DNA of 36,331 nucleotides from an uncultured beta proteobacterium (GTDB taxonomy: Bacteria > Pseudomonadota > Gammaproteobacteria > Burkholderiales > Burkholderiaceae_C), in NCBI GenBank assembly GCA_903853895.1, contig CAINUX010000142.1, positions 1-36,331 on the forward strand. Direction: 5' to 3'. The notes under the pieces are model-generated. The model was not told the DNA's origin and did not search any database. It worked only from the letters and a program-made list of their open reading frames with translations. Position numbers and translations under genes: made by a program. This document shows positions 16,309-24,369 of the stretch, piece by piece (position 1 is the first letter of the stretch; each line of letters starts with the position of its first letter).

Positions 16309-16412
16309 CGCGTTTAACGCGGTCGGCATTGCGGTCTCCCGACAGGGCTGGCGCAGATGCCGGGCGCTCAGCATCTTCCAGACGCTTTGATGTCGCGCCC
16401 GGCATCCGCACC
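16309..16412. repeat. Strong stem-loop cluster in the 274-bp gap before ipdC
   Basis: Three structured elements occupy the first 110 bases after the crotonase stop: the palindrome CGCGTTTAACGCG (16309-16321); GTCGG (16322-16326) with CCGAC (16339-16343); and a perfect 12-bp inverted repeat GATGCCGGGCGC (16356-16367) with GCGCCCGGCATC (16395-16406), whose stem can extend with mismatches to 16350 and 16412. The 27-base loop holds a smaller CATC/GATG pairing. No T-run follows, so it is not a classical terminator. It could be a repeat element, a structured RNA or a leader. The remainder of the gap has only a GTTAATTAAC palindrome (16497-16506). Confidence 0.6.
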
Positions 16413-16496
16413 GCGCGCGCCCCGCCCCCACTCGGAGTACAAAGACCAAAAAACCCAGCAATGCACAAAGGCACGCACAAACCGTGCATGAGAACG

Positions 16497-16506
16497 GTTA
16501 ATTAAC
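16497..16506. promoter_or_regulatory. Palindrome upstream of ipdC
   Basis: GTTAATTAAC is a perfect 10-bp palindrome 72 bases before the ipdC ATG, in an AT-rich patch. It could be a promoter or operator element; nothing more specific is visible. Confidence 0.25.
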
Positions 16507-16578
16507 AGACATTACGAACACCCTTTGCGCAATATAAGCAGCACAATTTCCACATCTTTACCCGTGGAACCGCCTGCC

Positions 16579-18198
16579 ATGAACATCACCGAATCCCTGC
16601 TGCACGCCCTCAAAGCGCATGGCGCCACCCGCGTCTTTGGCATTCCGGGCGACTTTGCCCTGCCCTTCTTCCGCATCATTGAAGAGTCGGAAATCCTGCC
16701 GCTGCACACCCTGTCGCACGAACCCGGCGTGGGCTTCGCGGCGGACGCGGCGGCGCGCATCAACTGTGCGCTGGGCGTGGCGGCGGTCACCTATGGAGCG
16801 GGGGCGCTGAACATGGTCAACGCCGTGGCCTCGGCGTATGCCGAGAAGTCGCCACTGGTCGTACTGTCCGGCGGGCCGGGCAAGGGCGAAGCGCGCTCCG
16901 GCTTGCTGCTGCACCACCAGGCCAAGACGCTGGATTCCCAGCGCCAGATCTTCGAGCAGATCACCTGTGACCAGGTGCGCCTGGATGATGCCGAGCGGGC
17001 GCCCGCCGACATCGCCCGCGTGCTGGCCAACTGCATGCGCCAGTCGCGCCCGGTCTACATCGAGCTACCCCGCGACATGGTTGCCGTGGAATGCCTGCCG
17101 GTGCAGGCGCTGCCCGCCCCGGCGGTGGATACCGACAAACTCGATGCCTGTGTCGACGAGATTCTGGAACGTCTGGCTAAGGCCAGCGCACCGGTTTTGA
17201 TGGTGGGCGTAGAAGTGCGCCGCTTCGGCCTGGAAGACAAAGTAGCCGAACTCTCGCGTCGCCTGGGCCTGCCGGTGGTCACCACGTTTATGGGCCGCGG
17301 CCTGCTGACCGAGGCCGACGCGCCGTTGGTGGGCACTTACATGGGGGTAGCTGGCCTGCCCGAAGTCACGCAGCTGGTGGAGTCGTCCGACGCGCTGTTC
17401 ATGCTCGGCGTCATAGTCTGCGACACCAACTTTGCGGTGTCCGAAAAAACCATAGACATGCGCAAAGCGATTCTGGCCTTTGATGCCCAGCTCACCATCG
17501 GCTACCACACCTATGCCAAGGTGACATTGACCGCGCTGGTGGACCGCTTGCTAGCCCGCATCAGCGCCACCGAGAAACGCTTTGCCGTGACCCGCCAGGT
17601 GTTCCCCCGCGGCCTGGTGGCCGATGGTGCAACTATCGCCCCCAATGACATTGCCACCGCCGTGAACGACTTGATGGCGGAGCACGGCCGAATGCCTATT
17701 GCATCGGACGTGGGCGACTGCCTGTTCACCGCCATGGACATCGAGCACACCGCGCTGGTGGGCCCCGGCTACTACGCCACCATGGGCTTTGGCGTGCCTG
17801 CCGGCTTGGGCCTGCAGGCCGAAACCGGGCAGCGCCCGCTCATCTTGGTGGGCGACGGTGCCTTCCAGATGACGGGCTGGGAGCTGGGCAACTGCAAACG
17901 CTATGGCTGGGACCCCATCGTACTGGTGTTCAACAACGCCAGCTGGGAAATGCTGCGAACCTTCCAGCCCGAGTCCAAGTTCACCGACCTGGACGAATGG
18001 GGCTTTGCCCACATGGCTGCAGGCATGGGCGGTGCCGGTGTGCGGGTGCACACGCGCGCAGAACTCAAAGCCGCGCTGGACCACGCGATTGCCACCCGGG
18101 GCCAGTTTCAGCTGATCGAGATCATGATTCCGCGCGGCGTACTGTCCCAGGCACTGCAACGTTTTGTGGCCGGGGTCAAGCGCCTGAACGCCAAATAA
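16579..18198 (+). CDS. ipdC: Indolepyruvate/phenylpyruvate decarboxylase (thiamine diphosphate enzyme)
   Basis: A 539-residue ThDP-dependent decarboxylase. It follows the Azospirillum brasilense IpdC/phenylpyruvate decarboxylase closely, as I remember that sequence: RVFGIPGDFALPFF near the N-terminus, TLSHEPGVGFAADAAAR with the cofactor-activating Glu (E48), AVTYGAGALNMVNAVA, PVVTTFMGRGLL in the middle domain, and the ThDP/Mg site GDGAFQMTGWELGNCKR from G425 to the NNASWEMLRTFQPES segment. It converts aromatic 2-oxo acids (phenylpyruvate, indole-3-pyruvate) to aldehydes, the key step of the indolepyruvate route to indole-3-acetic acid or of phenylacetate formation. I start at ATG 16579; an in-frame extension to 16525 adds non-conserved residues. 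Which substrate dominates is not clear, and there is no adjacent aldehyde dehydrogenase or aminotransferase. Confidence 0.92.
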   Translation: MNITESLLHALKAHGATRVFGIPGDFALPFFRIIEESEILPLHTLSHEPGVGFAADAAARINCALGVAAVTYGAGALNMVNAVASAYAEKSPLVVLSGGPGKGEARSGLLLHHQAKTLDSQRQIFEQITCDQVRLDDAERAPADIARVLANCMRQSRPVYIELPRDMVAVECLPVQALPAPAVDTDKLDACVDEILERLAKASAPVLMVGVEVRRFGLEDKVAELSRRLGLPVVTTFMGRGLLTEADAPLVGTYMGVAGLPEVTQLVESSDALFMLGVIVCDTNFAVSEKTIDMRKAILAFDAQLTIGYHTYAKVTLTALVDRLLARISATEKRFAVTRQVFPRGLVADGATIAPNDIATAVNDLMAEHGRMPIASDVGDCLFTAMDIEHTALVGPGYYATMGFGVPAGLGLQAETGQRPLILVGDGAFQMTGWELGNCKRYGWDPIVLVFNNASWEMLRTFQPESKFTDLDEWGFAHMAAGMGGAGVRVHTRAELKAALDHAIATRGQFQLIEIMIPRGVLSQALQRFVAGVKRLNAK

Positions 18199-18219
18199 AA
18201 CGCACCGTCAGGGTAAACC

Positions 18220-18235
18220 TCCCCTGTTTAGGGGA
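18220..18235 (+). terminator. Stem-loop after ipdC
   Basis: TCCCCT (18220-18225) pairs with AGGGGA (18230-18235) across a GTTT loop, 22 bases after the ipdC stop. No T-run follows, so termination would have to be inefficient or factor-assisted. Confidence 0.35.
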
Positions 18236-18304
18236 TGTACAAGTGCCCCAAATCGTGTTTTCATTCAAGGTTGTGTCGGGTTTTCAACTCGGAGGGGTAT
18301 CTGC

Positions 18305-20170
18305 ATGCCTACGGATCCTGCGTTCAGGCCGGAACTGCGCTGCCATCATGGGCCGCAAGACGGCAACTGCGCCCGCATGGAGATGCTTTCCCATGACTAC
18401 GAGCGCGCGATGCAGCAGCAGCGCGCCGCCCGCAACGCGCTGGATGAGGCGGCACAACACACCCTGACGATTCTGGACAACATGCTCGATGGCGTGGTCA
18501 CCATCAACCGAAACGGCTTGATCGAAACTTTCAACAAGGCAGCCTGCGGTATTTTTGGCTACGGCGCCAACGAGGTACTGGGCCACAACGTCGGCATGCT
18601 GACACCCGAGGCCTACATTGGCGAGCGCGACCCCCAGTTGCCATTGTTCAAGACGGCAGGCTCCAATTACCTGGTGGGCAAGCCACGAGAGATGTTGGGT
18701 AAGCGCAAGGACGGCACCATCTTTCCGATCAGCCTTGCCATTTCAAAAATTGCACGTGCGGGTCGCCCCACTTTTGTGGCCGTGGTGCGTGACATCACCG
18801 AACGCCGCCAGCGGGAAGAAGAAATCCAGCGCCTGGCCTTTTTTGACCCGCTGACCCAGCTACCCAACCGGCGCCTGCTGCTGGACCGGCTCAAGCGCAC
18901 CCAGATGAATTCCGCGCGCACCGAGCAACATGGCGCTCTGATGTTTCTAGACCTGGACCATTTCAAGCTACTCAACGACACCATGGGCCACGACCTGGGC
19001 GATGAATTGCTGCAGCAGGTAGCCACCCGCCTGAAGACCTGTGTGCGCGAAGGAGATACCGTGGCCCGCCTGGGCGGCGATGAATTTGTCATGCTGCTCG
19101 AAGGCCTCGGCCAGTCCCCACACGAGAGCGCAGCCCATGCGGAAGCGGTGGCCGGCAAGATACTGGGCGCACTGGGTCAGCCCTACGCGCTGCGCGGCCA
19201 CCCGCACGAGAGTACGCCCAGCATAGGTATTGTGGTCTTCAAGGGTGACAACCAGAGCACGGATGAGCTGCTCAAAAAGGCGGACGTGGCCATGTACCGT
19301 GCCAAGGCGGCGGGCCGCAATACTGCCCGGTTTTTTGACCCGGCCATGCAGGCCACAGTCAGCGCCCAGGCGGCGCTGGAGCACGACATGCGCCGCGGCC
19401 TGGAACGCAGGGAGTTCATACTGCTGTACCAGTTTCAGGTCAATGCGCAGGGTAGCCCGATTGGCGCGGAGGCCCTGCTGCGCTGGAACCATGCGTCGCG
19501 CGGCGTGGTGCCGCCCGCGCAGTTCATCAACCTTGCAGAAGAAAGCAACGTCGGCCATCTGTTGGGCCAGTGGGTCCTGGAGACCGCCTGCAACCAACTG
19601 GCACAGTGGGCCGACCAGGAAGCAACTGCGCACTGGACGCTGGCCATCAATGTGAGCCCGAGCCAGTTTGCCGACCCTGAATTTGCGTCCAACATTGCAC
19701 AGGCACTGGCCAGCAGTGGCGCACGCCCGGACCAACTCACTCTGGAATTGACCGAACACCTGCTGATGAACGCCACCACCGATACGCAATACAAGATGAA
19801 CGCCATCAAGGCACTGGGCGTGCGCTTCTCGCTGGATGATTTTGGTACCGGTTATTCATCCTTGTTGCACTTGCAGCGCTTGCCCCTGGACCAGCTCAAG
19901 ATCGATCAGTCCTTTGTGCACGCGCTATTGACCCCCACGAGCGAGGCGAGCGTCGCGCGCTCGGTCGTGGCGCTGGGCCACAGCCTGGGGCTCACTGTCA
20001 TTGCCGAGGGTGTGGAAACAGCTGCCCAGCGCAACCAGCTGGCCGCATTAGGCTGCGACGCCTTCCAGGGCTACTACTTCGGTCGCCCGACCCCGGTGGG
20101 TGAACTCACTGACGGGCAGTCCGAATATTGCGCGGCAATGCCTGCGGGTGGCTGGTGCGAAACGGATTGA
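18305..20170 (+). CDS. Cytoplasmic PAS-GGDEF-EAL cyclic-di-GMP enzyme
   Basis: A 621-residue soluble bifunctional-type protein with no membrane helix. Domains: PAS (about 52-165), GGDEF (about 170-335), EAL (about 350-600). The cyclase signature GGDEF (257-261) is intact and is preceded by REGD, an RxxD inhibitory site at the right 5-residue distance. The phosphodiesterase side has EALLRW (389-394), the Asn of INVSP, the Glu of [19 protein letters not shown] and AEGVET, all expected metal and catalytic residues, so both activities are possible. GGAGG (18291-18295) is 9 bases before the ATG. The last 65 bases (20106-20170) overlap the 3' end of the convergent queF. The PAS ligand is unknown. 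Confidence 0.93.
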   Translation: MPTDPAFRPELRCHHGPQDGNCARMEMLSHDYERAMQQQRAARNALDEAAQHTLTILDNMLDGVVTINRNGLIETFNKAACGIFGYGANEVLGHNVGMLTPEAYIGERDPQLPLFKTAGSNYLVGKPREMLGKRKDGTIFPISLAISKIARAGRPTFVAVVRDITERRQREEEIQRLAFFDPLTQLPNRRLLLDRLKRTQMNSARTEQHGALMFLDLDHFKLLNDTMGHDLGDELLQQVATRLKTCVREGDTVARLGGDEFVMLLEGLGQSPHESAAHAEAVAGKILGALGQPYALRGHPHESTPSIGIVVFKGDNQSTDELLKKADVAMYRAKAAGRNTARFFDPAMQATVSAQAALEHDMRRGLERREFILLYQFQVNAQGSPIGAEALLRWNHASRGVVPPAQFINLAEESNVGHLLGQWVLETACNQLAQWADQEATAHWTLAINVSPSQFADPEFASNIAQALASSGARPDQLTLELTEHLLMNATTDTQYKMNAIKALGVRFSLDDFGTGYSSLLHLQRLPLDQLKIDQSFVHALLTPTSEASVARSVVALGHSLGLTVIAEGVETAAQRNQLAALGCDAFQGYYFGRPTPVGELTDGQSEYCAAMPAGGWCETD

Positions 20171-20963
20171 TGTCCAACCCGCCGCGGCGTGTATAGCGCG
20201 CATATACGCTGAGCTTGAGCGGCTTGCAGCGTATCCAGATGTCCATAAAGATGCGTTCCACGCATTGCTCGTGAAACTCGTTGTGGTTGCGAAAACTCAC
20301 CAGGTACTGCAGCAGGCCACCCTGGTCGATCTGGTCCCCGGTGTAGCTGATCTGCACACTGCCCCAATCGGGCTGCCCCGTCACCAGGCAGTTGCTCTTG
20401 AGCAGGTTGCTGACAAACACTTCCGACACCGGCGCCTCGTCACGCGTGGCACTCAGCAGCTCGGGCGCCGGGGTGTACTGCGTGCATTCAATGTCCAGCC
20501 GGTCCAGATTCAGGCCATCGAGCTCGTGCACCGGTTCGCGGTCAAACATCTCAGGGCCCAGCAAGGTCACACCAATGGATGCCGGTGACACGACCGGCTC
20601 GCCGGCCGTGCGCCAAACCGCTTCAAAGATGTCGGCACGCAACGTAGCCTTGACGGCGTCGAAGTCAGGAAGCTTCGTATTGTTGAAGCTGTTGAGGTAG
20701 AGCTTGAAAGATTTACTCTCGATGATGTTCAGGCTGTCGCAAGGTATCGTGACATGCGCCAGCGCCACCTGCGGCTTGCCGCGTAGATTGAGCCAGCTCA
20801 GCTCGAACGCCGTCCACATGTCAGCCCCAAAAAAAGGTGCAGCCCCCGCTATGCCAATCTCGGCGCGCTTGCCCGCGCGCGGAATTGGAAACAGCAGCGA
20901 CGCATCGTATTGGTCGATATAGGCTGAGGCCTTGCCAAGCTGGGATTGTTCAGGGGTGTTCAT
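20106..20963 (-). CDS. queF: NADPH-dependent 7-cyano-7-deazaguanine reductase (queuosine synthesis)
   Basis: A full-length QueF of the long (two-domain, E. coli-type) form, 285 residues. It reduces preQ0 to preQ1 in queuosine biosynthesis for tRNA. The nucleophile is C192 in [13 protein letters not shown] with the paired D199 (C190 and D197 in E. coli). [13 protein letters not shown] (about 82-94) is the NADPH/tunnel-fold signature, and [16 protein letters not shown] the C-terminal substrate site. It starts with ATGA overlapping the stop of the upstream hydrolase gene, so it is translated in the same operon. Its end ([11 protein letters not shown] then RNIRTARQ) is conserved up to the last residues, so the tail-to-tail overlap with the EAL gene is genuine. 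Confidence 0.96.
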   Translation of the reverse strand: MNTPEQSQLGKASAYIDQYDASLLFPIPRAGKRAEIGIAGAAPFFGADMWTAFELSWLNLRGKPQVALAHVTIPCDSLNIIESKSFKLYLNSFNNTKLPDFDAVKATLRADIFEAVWRTAGEPVVSPASIGVTLLGPEMFDREPVHELDGLNLDRLDIECTQYTPAPELLSATRDEAPVSEVFVSNLLKSNCLVTGQPDWGSVQISYTGDQIDQGGLLQYLVSFRNHNEFHEQCVERIFMDIWIRCKPLKLSVYARYTRRGGLDINPFRTSHPQALPRNIRTARQ

Positions 20964-21871
20964 GCTTTGACTGCCTGCAGATGGGGAATCAGTGCATCCA
21001 GTATCTGCGCCACGGGCTCAGGCGGCAAATCATGCCCCATGCCATCAATGCCCACCAGGCGAGCACCGGAGATGCGACTGGCCACATCGTCACCATGCTC
21101 AAAGGGGACCAGCGGGTCGGCGCGGCCATGCAGCACCAAGGTGGGGCTGCTGATACGGGACAACTGTGCCGCACGCGTGATATCGGCCAAGATAGCAAGC
21201 ATCTGGCGCCGGGTGCCCTCCGGGTGATAGCAGCGTTGCACACCGCGGGTGATACGCTCCCGCAACTCGGACTCGGGCGTGGGGAAACCGGGGCTACCAA
21301 TGGTCTGGTATAGGGTGACGTAGTGGTCCACCACGTCCTGCAGCGCCACGCTGGCAGGACGTTTTATCAAAATTCGCACGACATCAGGTTGGGCCTGCTT
21401 CAGGCTTTTGGCGCCACTCGTGCTCATGATGCTGGTCAGGCTGATGACGCGCTGTGGCGCCGCAATGGCCACGCGCTGGGCGATCATGCCGCCCATGCTG
21501 ACTCCGACGATGTGGGCGCGTGCCACACCCAACGTGTCGAGCACACCCAGAGCATCCCGGGCCATGTCTTCTAGCGTGTACGGGGGGCGAATACGCAGGC
21601 CCAATTTGTATCGGACAGCGGCCAAAATCAGGTTGGGCTTGCCCATGTGATCAAAGTGCTGGCTCAGGCCGATGTCGCGGTTGTCCATGCGGATCACGCG
21701 AAAACCCGCATCCACCAGAGCCTCGATCAGCTGCGGTGGCCAAGCCACCAGCTGCATGCCCAGCCCCATGATCAGCAGCACGGCCGGGCGGGTGTAGGCA
21801 TCGGTGTCCTGGGGGTTGATCTCGGCGGTGTCCTCGACTTCGATGTCGATGCCGTTTGCTCTTATTTTCAT
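20960..21871 (-). CDS. Alpha/beta hydrolase
   Basis: A 303-residue alpha/beta-hydrolase-fold protein. The nucleophile elbow is GVSMGG with S125, the oxyanion region is LIMGLGMQ (33-40), the acid is probably the Asp of GRADPLVP, and the base the His of GMGHDLP near the C-terminus. [13 protein letters not shown] (61-73) is shared with a group often annotated as hydrolases of the 3-oxoadipate enol-lactonase/aclacinomycin methylesterase type. I take ATG 21871; the frame extends to 21970 but that part overlaps yaaA and is not hydrolase-like. It lies 26 bases after yaaA and overlaps queF by 4 bases. The substrate is unknown. Confidence 0.88.
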   Translation of the reverse strand: MKIRANGIDIEVEDTAEINPQDTDAYTRPAVLLIMGLGMQLVAWPPQLIEALVDAGFRVIRMDNRDIGLSQHFDHMGKPNLILAAVRYKLGLRIRPPYTLEDMARDALGVLDTLGVARAHIVGVSMGGMIAQRVAIAAPQRVISLTSIMSTSGAKSLKQAQPDVVRILIKRPASVALQDVVDHYVTLYQTIGSPGFPTPESELRERITRGVQRCYHPEGTRRQMLAILADITRAAQLSRISSPTLVLHGRADPLVPFEHGDDVASRISGARLVGIDGMGHDLPPEPVAQILDALIPHLQAVKA

Positions 21872-21897
21872 AGCGTACTGTACATATTCTACGTGGG

Positions 21898-22686
21898 CTA
21901 TAGGCTTTTTTGTTCTTGGTTCATTCGCCGGAACACATAGCGCGCCGGGCTGGACTGTGCGGCATTCCAAGCGTACCCATCCTCATCAAACGCACGCAGC
22001 TGCTCGGGCTTGACCAGCTGGTGGGTGGCGGCAAAACGAGCCATCATGCCGCGCGCCCGCTTGGCGAAGAAGCTGATGACCTTGTACTGGCCGCTCTTGT
22101 GCTCCTCAAACACACATTCCACCACGCGGGCCCTCAGGGCCTGGGTGTCCACCGCCTTGAAGTATTCCTGCGACGCCAGGTTGATGACCACCGGGCTGAT
22201 GTCGGCCTGCAGTCGGGTATTGAGGTAGTCGGAGATTTGCGTGCCCCAGTAGTCGTACAGGTTGCGGCCCTGGGGATTGGCCAGGCGTGTGCCCATTTCC
22301 AGCCGGTAGGGTTGCATCAGGTCCAGGGGGCGCAGCACACCATACAGACCGCTTAGGATGCACACATGGTCTTGCGTCCACGCCAGGTCTTGCGCGCTCA
22401 GGCTACGCGCGCCCAAGCCGCCGTACACATCGCCGTCGAAGGCCAGCACGGCAGCTCTGGCATTTTTGGCCGTGGCCTTGAGCGACCAGGCCTGGTAGCG
22501 CGCCACATTGAGCGCGGCCAGCTTGTCGCTGAGCGACATCAGCGTTGCAATTTGCTGGGGCGACTTCGTGCGCAACAACGCAATCAAACCCTGGGACTGC
22601 TTCACAAACAGCGGGGCCGTGTGGGGGTGAGGGTCGAGGGGGGTGTCGTAATCCAGAGACTTGGCGGGCGAGAGCAAAAACAGCAT
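21898..22686 (-). CDS. yaaA: Peroxide stress protein YaaA (DUF328/UPF0246)
   Basis: A 262-residue protein that begins MLFLLSPAKSLDYDTP, the hallmark N-terminus of YaaA, and contains LSGLYGVLRPLDLMQPYRLEMG and the conserved C-terminal half (FFAKRARGMMARF). Length is as in E. coli (258). YaaA limits intracellular free iron and DNA damage during hydrogen-peroxide stress; some family members bind DNA. It is 16 bases downstream of the AraC-type gene and 26 upstream of the hydrolase on the same strand, so co-transcription is likely. No clear ribosome site is visible, but the start is fixed by the conserved first residues. Confidence 0.95.
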   Translation of the reverse strand: MLFLLSPAKSLDYDTPLDPHPHTAPLFVKQSQGLIALLRTKSPQQIATLMSLSDKLAALNVARYQAWSLKATAKNARAAVLAFDGDVYGGLGARSLSAQDLAWTQDHVCILSGLYGVLRPLDLMQPYRLEMGTRLANPQGRNLYDYWGTQISDYLNTRLQADISPVVINLASQEYFKAVDTQALRARVVECVFEEHKSGQYKVISFFAKRARGMMARFAATHQLVKPEQLRAFDEDGYAWNAAQSSPARYVFRRMNQEQKSL

Positions 22687-22702
22687 ACAGAGAGAGTTTC
22701 AA

Positions 22703-23695
22703 TCAGACAGGGTCGGGCCCCATTATCGTGAAACCAGTGCGGATGAACTGGGCTGGGGTCTTGCCACTCCAGCGACTGAAGGCCCGTGCAAACGCACTTT
22801 CGTCGGAAAACCCTAATTTCTCACCGACCTGCGCGGCCGATTGACCACCGCGCAGCGACTGCACAGCCAGGTCGTACAGGAGTGCTTCGCGCAGACCCTT
22901 GAAAGAAACTTCCTCGTCCGCAAGCTTGCGGTTCAAATGGCGCCCGCTCATGCCCAGTGCCTCACCTATGCGCTCCTTACCCCAGCGCGGGTGCTGGCGG
23001 ATGAGCTGTTGCACGCGCGCCGACACACTGCCTTGCGGTAGCGAGGCGAGCATCTCGTCGGCCAGTACCCGCAGGTGCGCATGCAGGGTCTGGCCTGCCT
23101 GAATAAGACTGTGTGACAGCTCTGGTTTCAATATGGCCACGCCGTTGAAGGGTTGGTTGAATTGCACGGGGCAACCCAACAGCGCTTCGTAGGCCGCAAC
23201 CTCTGCACGGGGCGCATGGGTAAACAGCACCGAGCGCGACTTGAAGCGGCCATTGGTCATCCATCGCGCCAGGCACACCACGCAACCCAGCGCGGCCTCT
23301 ACCCGTTGTTCGACACACACCGTGTAGTCGGGCAGGTAACGCAGCACCACGCCATCGGCATCCGGCACCACTTCGAACCGGGCGCTGTCGCCAATGATGG
23401 GGGCGTATTCGGTTAAAACCTCCAAGGCGTCGCCCAGGGTGTCGCAACTGAGCAGCAGCATGCTCACAATGTCCAGATGGCCAGCCTGCACATCCGTGCC
23501 AACAGCCAGAGCGGCCAAGGGATCGGTCGTCGCCTGCGCGAACAAGGACCACAGACTGTCCTGCTGCGCCATGGGAACGCGAGCGCCCTGCGAGAGCGCC
23601 GCACGTAGCGTTTCCGGCACACGAACGCCATGGCGCAGCGCAGCGTCGAGAATGGCATGGGTGAAACGGGCGTTAACGCTGGACTGGTCTTGCAT
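22703..23695 (-). CDS. AraC family transcriptional regulator
   Basis: A 330-residue regulator. Residues about 1-210 resemble the AraC arabinose-binding-like domain found in OruR/ArgR-type regulators (LSCDTLGDALEVLTEYAPIIGDS), and the last 100 residues are the two-helix-turn-helix AraC domain (WGKERIGEALGMSGRHLNRK and AQVGEKLGFSDESAFARAFSRW). It is divergent from the lone receiver gene across 154 bp and leads the yaaA/hydrolase/queF group. Effector and targets are unknown; the neighbours suggest oxidative stress or housekeeping, but that is guesswork. Confidence 0.9.
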   Translation of the reverse strand: MQDQSSVNARFTHAILDAALRHGVRVPETLRAALSQGARVPMAQQDSLWSLFAQATTDPLAALAVGTDVQAGHLDIVSMLLLSCDTLGDALEVLTEYAPIIGDSARFEVVPDADGVVLRYLPDYTVCVEQRVEAALGCVVCLARWMTNGRFKSRSVLFTHAPRAEVAAYEALLGCPVQFNQPFNGVAILKPELSHSLIQAGQTLHAHLRVLADEMLASLPQGSVSARVQQLIRQHPRWGKERIGEALGMSGRHLNRKLADEEVSFKGLREALLYDLAVQSLRGGQSAAQVGEKLGFSDESAFARAFSRWSGKTPAQFIRTGFTIMGPDPV

Positions 23696-23849
23696 GGCGA
23701 TCTATTGTGCGGGCAATGTTGCTGACGCAATCGCGCAACGATCTTCTCGCCCCGAGGATTTCTGGGCCACTTTGGTGCCATCATATGCAACTGGGACACA
23801 CGCGGCATTGCGCAACCCCTGATGCTCCGACCAACCTGAGGGAATCGCT

Positions 23850-24269
23850 ATGAACAACACCACCAGCGCGGTACCCGAATGGGCTGCCGCGAAATTGGCC
23901 CTGGTGGTGGACGACGACTCCTTCAGCCGCGAGCTTTTTACCGAGATGCTGCTGGCGCTGGGCATCACCGACACCCATACCGCAGACACCGGACGCAAGG
24001 CACTGCGTGTGCTCGCAGCACTTCCGCGTCAACCCGACTTGGTGATTTGTGATGTTTTCATGCCCGATATGGACGGCATTGAGTTTCTGGACACACTGGC
24101 CAGCCAGGGCTACACCGGTGACATCATCCTCGTCAGCGGCCAGGACATCGACATGATGGCCATCGCGCGGGAGATGGCCATCAGTCAGGGACTCCAACTG
24201 CTGGGCGCCTTCACCAAACCGGTCACCCAGGCGGTGTTGGCGCTGGCGCTGGCACAGGCGTCTGCGTGA
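23850..24269 (+). CDS. Stand-alone response regulator receiver domain
   Basis: A 139-residue CheY-like protein: acidic pair VVDDD near residue 20, phospho-acceptor Asp in VICDVFMPDMDG, ILVSGQ (Thr/Ser switch) and FTKPV with the conserved Lys. There is no output domain. GAGGGAA precedes the ATG. It lies 100 bases upstream of the hybrid histidine kinase on the same strand, so it is a likely partner of that kinase's HPt, or a regulator of it. The gap to the kinase holds an interspersed repeat (24319-24335). Confidence 0.92.
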   Translation: MNNTTSAVPEWAAAKLALVVDDDSFSRELFTEMLLALGITDTHTADTGRKALRVLAALPRQPDLVICDVFMPDMDGIEFLDTLASQGYTGDIILVSGQDIDMMAIAREMAISQGLQLLGAFTKPVTQAVLALALAQASA

Positions 24270-24318
24270 ACGCTGAAAGCGAAATACGCTTGTAGCCCTC
24301 GCAATATATACGCAATTA

Positions 24319-24335
24319 GCTATTAAATATATAGC
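24319..24335. repeat. Palindromic short repeat between receiver and kinase genes
   Basis: GCTATTAAATATATAGC has perfect GCTAT/ATAGC ends and sits in the AT-rich 100-bp gap 35 bases before the kinase ATG. It belongs with the GCTATCAAT-type elements at 6485, 14966 and 33699, and may also act as an AT-rich promoter region. Confidence 0.4.
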
Positions 24336-24369
24336 ACAAAGCAAGAGAACAAGCTCCGCTGAACTGGCC

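Noticed and set aside
21872..21970. N-terminal extension of the alpha/beta hydrolase
   Set aside because: Overlaps the yaaA 3' coding end and does not resemble the family; ATG 21871 fits better.
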